64,000 bases of DNA from Sipunculus nudus. Taxonomy: Eukaryota; Annelida; Sipuncula; Golfingiida; Sipunculidae. Positions 61,009 to 64,000 of the stretch are shown piece by piece. Position 1 is the stretch's first letter, and every line of letters starts with the position of its first letter. A program made the translations under genes and the position numbers. The notes below the pieces were generated by a model, which made no database searches, had not been told where the DNA came from, and saw only the letters and a list, made by a program, of their open reading frames with translations. The stretch spans positions 44,023,558-44,087,557 of the forward strand of contig CM049310.1 in the NCBI GenBank assembly GCA_026874595.1. Reading direction: 5' to 3'.

Positions 61009-61351
61009 AGCGGCGGATCCAGGAATTTCTTTGAGCGGAGCTCATATGTCGCAGAGTGTTAATGGCATCTAAAATGTGTGCAAACCTGGGATAGGGGGAA
61101 GGCGACGTGCATGGGGTTAGTGGGATGACTTTGTAGCTTAGAAAAAATCCTTGCGTTGTAGTACAATCTAGTATTTGATTCATGGAATGTGTAACTATGT
61201 AATATTTATAAACTTTCAACTATACGTTTAACTTTTCACTAGGGAGCTATATTGCCTAATATTTTCCTCATGTGCAGAGGCCAGAACCTTTGGGGGGTGG
61301 GGGGGGGGGGGGGCTATACCTTCCACAGCTATACCCCTGGATCCGCGACTG
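61009..61351. repeat. GGATCC-ended repeat, R3-like
   Basis: Starts AGCGGCGGATCCAGG and ends CCTGGATCCGCGACTG, the same inverted-end style as 42006-42202, with an internal poly-G tract (61293-61313). Confidence 0.5.
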
Positions 61352-61359
61352 TCCGTTCT

Positions 61360-62497
61360 TCGTTAATTAAACGCCAAATGTGGACCTCATCTTGACATTG
61401 ACTAATGTCATGAGGTGAACTAAAATTATAGAAACGATTTTAACATTGTATAGCCTACGCGTCTCATTAAATCTTCCAGACTTCGACACGTTCAAGGTCT
61501 GTTGAATCCATAAGCGACGATGTTTCAGCGTGTTCATGAAAGTAAATAATGCAGAGACAAGCACTTTAGCTGTACACGACGTAATAAAAAAGCCTTAACG
61601 ATCTTGTGATGGGTAATATCCGCAGACCGTCTTGTCTAACATGAAGAGATTCACTGAAGCGTGTTATCTTATATCGCACATTCGCTGTTGTCTTTGGATA
61701 CTTTACGGTGTTTTATTCCCAAAAGGAGAATATGCTCCACTACAGACTTGTCTGGGAACACAATAAAACTAGACTGGTCCCCTCTACAATTAACATATTA
61801 AGAATTGGACCCAGTGCATGGTGCGGTAAGGTAGAGCTTCATCGTTTATTGATGCATGCGTGTATCTATGTTAAACACGCTTATATGAAAAGGCCTGTTT
61901 ATATATTTTAAATATATAATTGTATGAGGTTCGTTCAATTTTTTTCATAAAGTTATTATTTTTACATATTTAATTAAGTTTTATATTCTCATTTTTCACC
62001 TTGATGGTTTTGTATATTTTTAACAGTTTTTTACTCCATGGTCTGTATATTGATTTTTATACATACTTATTTATTTCGATTACCCCCCCCCCCCCCCCCA
62101 CCCCCAAATATAAAAGAAAATTGAGTCATGACGAAAAATTTAGAATGATTACGATTAAACTACTTTCTGTAGGTTGACAACACCCTCGAGATTTCATTTA
62201 TTAAATTTAAATTCCACAAGTGGGCTTACACTGTAAGTTTTGCAAACAGTCAGTTACAAAGATAATTTAAAGTCGCATCAGATTATAATATTACAGGTAT
62301 ATTTTTATGTGCAGTTGATCTCTGTTTATGCAGTTACAAGTGGAAATATGCAGTTATAAGTGGAAATTTGCAGTCGTTACTCTGTATTTGTGTTGTTCTA
62401 AACTTTAAATTTTTGTTCCCACCAGAGACTGCATGAATAACCAATTTTATATGCATGATCGAGTAAATAACGAGTTTGCAATCATTCTGTTATATTT

Positions 62498-62558
<61 letters not shown>

Positions 62559-62930
62559 ATATTTTATTCCATTTTTTAGACTTACTGGAAATGGCATAGC
62601 CTAAAAGTTGAAGGCCTCTGTCTCTGACGACCCTGCATGGTTTCATGGCCTTCAACTACTTCACATAATTGGGCATTACATACAGTTAACGCTGACGGGA
62701 AGCGCTTGATTCGAAGTCTGTGCAATTCTAAAATACCCTCAAAATATACCATAATATGTGGCACTGTGAGAGAACTTTTGTCATGTCAGGAACGGAACAA
62801 AAAGTGAAAGGACCGGAGGACCAATCGGAGTAGTATCAGGTTCCATCCAAAGAGGGCGTTGCTAATGAATTGGTGATACCGTGCGTCTCGTCATGGTTGG
62901 CTTCCCATAGGCAAGACTACAGGTGACAGT
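61360..62930. other. Intergenic DNA, nothing supported
   Basis: Contains poly-C at about 62083-62099 and (TA)n at 62500-62555. No exon support was found. Confidence 0.4.
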
Positions 62931-62939
62931 ATATTTAGT

Positions 62940-63033
62940 CTACACGGGTACACGTATTGAACTCTGCGGGGGAAGACACCCTCGCAGAAGCGGGAGGGGC
63001 AGGGAATGCTCGAGTATAACAAAATAGTAGAGG
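62940..63033 (+). other. Possible non-coding first exon
   Basis: A GC-richer stretch ends in a good donor (GTAGAG|GTAAGT). If real it would be the 5' exon of a gene continuing right of the window. Extent at the left is a guess. Confidence 0.2.
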
Positions 63034-64000
63034 TAAGTGGAATATAACGCCGTTATGTCGTGCATGTCGTAATCAGAATATGTGACACACCTGGCGACAC
63101 GTTTCTTGTACTATGAGATCCAAGTAATAACACACTCCGCTACTCAATAATACCTGTCGTACAGGTACATACGAGTCCACGTGTACAGACATAAACAGAC
63201 TGACACTACCGGTCCAGGAAACATCGCCCGCATTTACTAGTATATATATATTTGCAAAGAAATCTTGGCTCGTGCCTTTTGTTAAAGGTTTACTGTATTA
63301 TATAATTAGTACGTAAGGATTTGGCCTTTCTTTTGGGTGTTGGTCGGGCGGGCGATGTTTGGGTGTATACAGTAGACTTAATCCATCTCTGGACCTATGC
63401 TAGATCTGTGGACGGCCTATGATAGGGTCCAAAGATGGACTACGGTGGAATATGTCAATCTCTTACCTCTGCCAGCGGAGTCTGTCTGTCGGTATTTATA
63501 TATGTATGTTTTAACCGATCTCAATAAAAAAAAAAAAATCTGATGATTCGCCTTCCACTGTGAAGTCCTCCTCCCCGTATTTGTGCACGTCGTATCTGGA
63601 AACTAAAATAATGAATTTTGCGGATGTCACGTGATCGTCCGTCCGTCCGTCTGTCGGTGTTTCTTTATTAATTTTTTTTCCTGTGTATCTCATACCGTAA
63701 GTCTTTTTGATGACTATCCACGTAACTTCATGGATATCATAGGTGTACCTTGGGACCAAGATGTTAGCGGCGAACCTTGTATTGTCCGTCTATGCGTCTG
63801 CCTCTTCATAACTTCGTTAATCAGAAACGTCCACAATAATGGTCGCCATGTGGAGATTCTGTAGCTGAAACAACTGTGCACATTCGGTCTGACTGACAGT
63901 GTAGACTGTTAAAGAAACTTATATTCACATACCAGGTTTATCAAATATACATGCGATATAGTGTGTTCTGCCAGTAAATCATTCTAAAGCCGTTTACCTA

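Noticed and set aside
61624-61780. Short plus-strand frame MKRFTEACYLISHIRCC as a secreted peptide
   Set aside because: 41 codons, no splice sites, no cleavage or processing motifs.

Overview
The window is nuclear DNA from an animal, most likely a marine bivalve mollusc. Evidence: AT-rich sequence, small phase-consistent exons with GT..AG introns, long (TA)n tracts, and many copies of tandem-core elements with (ACGG)n microsatellites and hairpin tails that resemble the 'pearl'/Helentron-like elements known from bivalves. There is no bacterial-style gene packing. The clade assignment is inference.

Three multi-exon protein genes can be built completely from the sequence. (1) Plus strand, 7444-16140, 12 coding exons, 405 aa: a membrane-anchored alpha/beta-hydrolase whose nucleophile-elbow serine is replaced by glutamate. 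(2) Minus strand, 23340-19018, 4 coding exons, 854 aa: an unrecognised low-complexity protein with acidic linkers, RSPSP motifs and about nine Ala/Gly-zipper-like modules. (3) Minus strand, 52887-31810, 4 coding exons, 340 aa, with an 18.4 kb first intron: a secreted or membrane-tethered ionotropic glutamate receptor ligand-binding domain in which S1 runs directly into S2. It has no amino-terminal domain and no M1-P-M3 channel. It is the most interesting object in the window: a natural equivalent of the engineered S1S2 constructs.

Layout: 1-5.8 kb, tandem repeats and gene-poor DNA; 5.9-6.4 kb, a GC-rich probable divergent promoter; 7.4-16.2 kb, hydrolase gene; 16.8-18.1 kb, repeats; 19.0-23.3 kb, the modular gene, with a possible 5' UTR exon near 26.3 kb; 25-31 kb, a foldback element, (TA)n tracts and a solo LTR; 31.2-52.9 kb, the poreless glutamate-receptor gene. 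Its giant intron holds pearl-like elements, a 180-bp tandem array, an LTR fragment, a UDP-glucuronosyltransferase pseudogene and a Tigger-type transposon. From 53 to 64 kb there are microsatellites, tRNA-like repeat units, another LTR, a TTAA-flanked element and one possible isolated exon, but no complete gene.

The three genes show no obvious functional link to one another. All exon models are from reading splice sites and phases by eye. No transcript or database check was possible.
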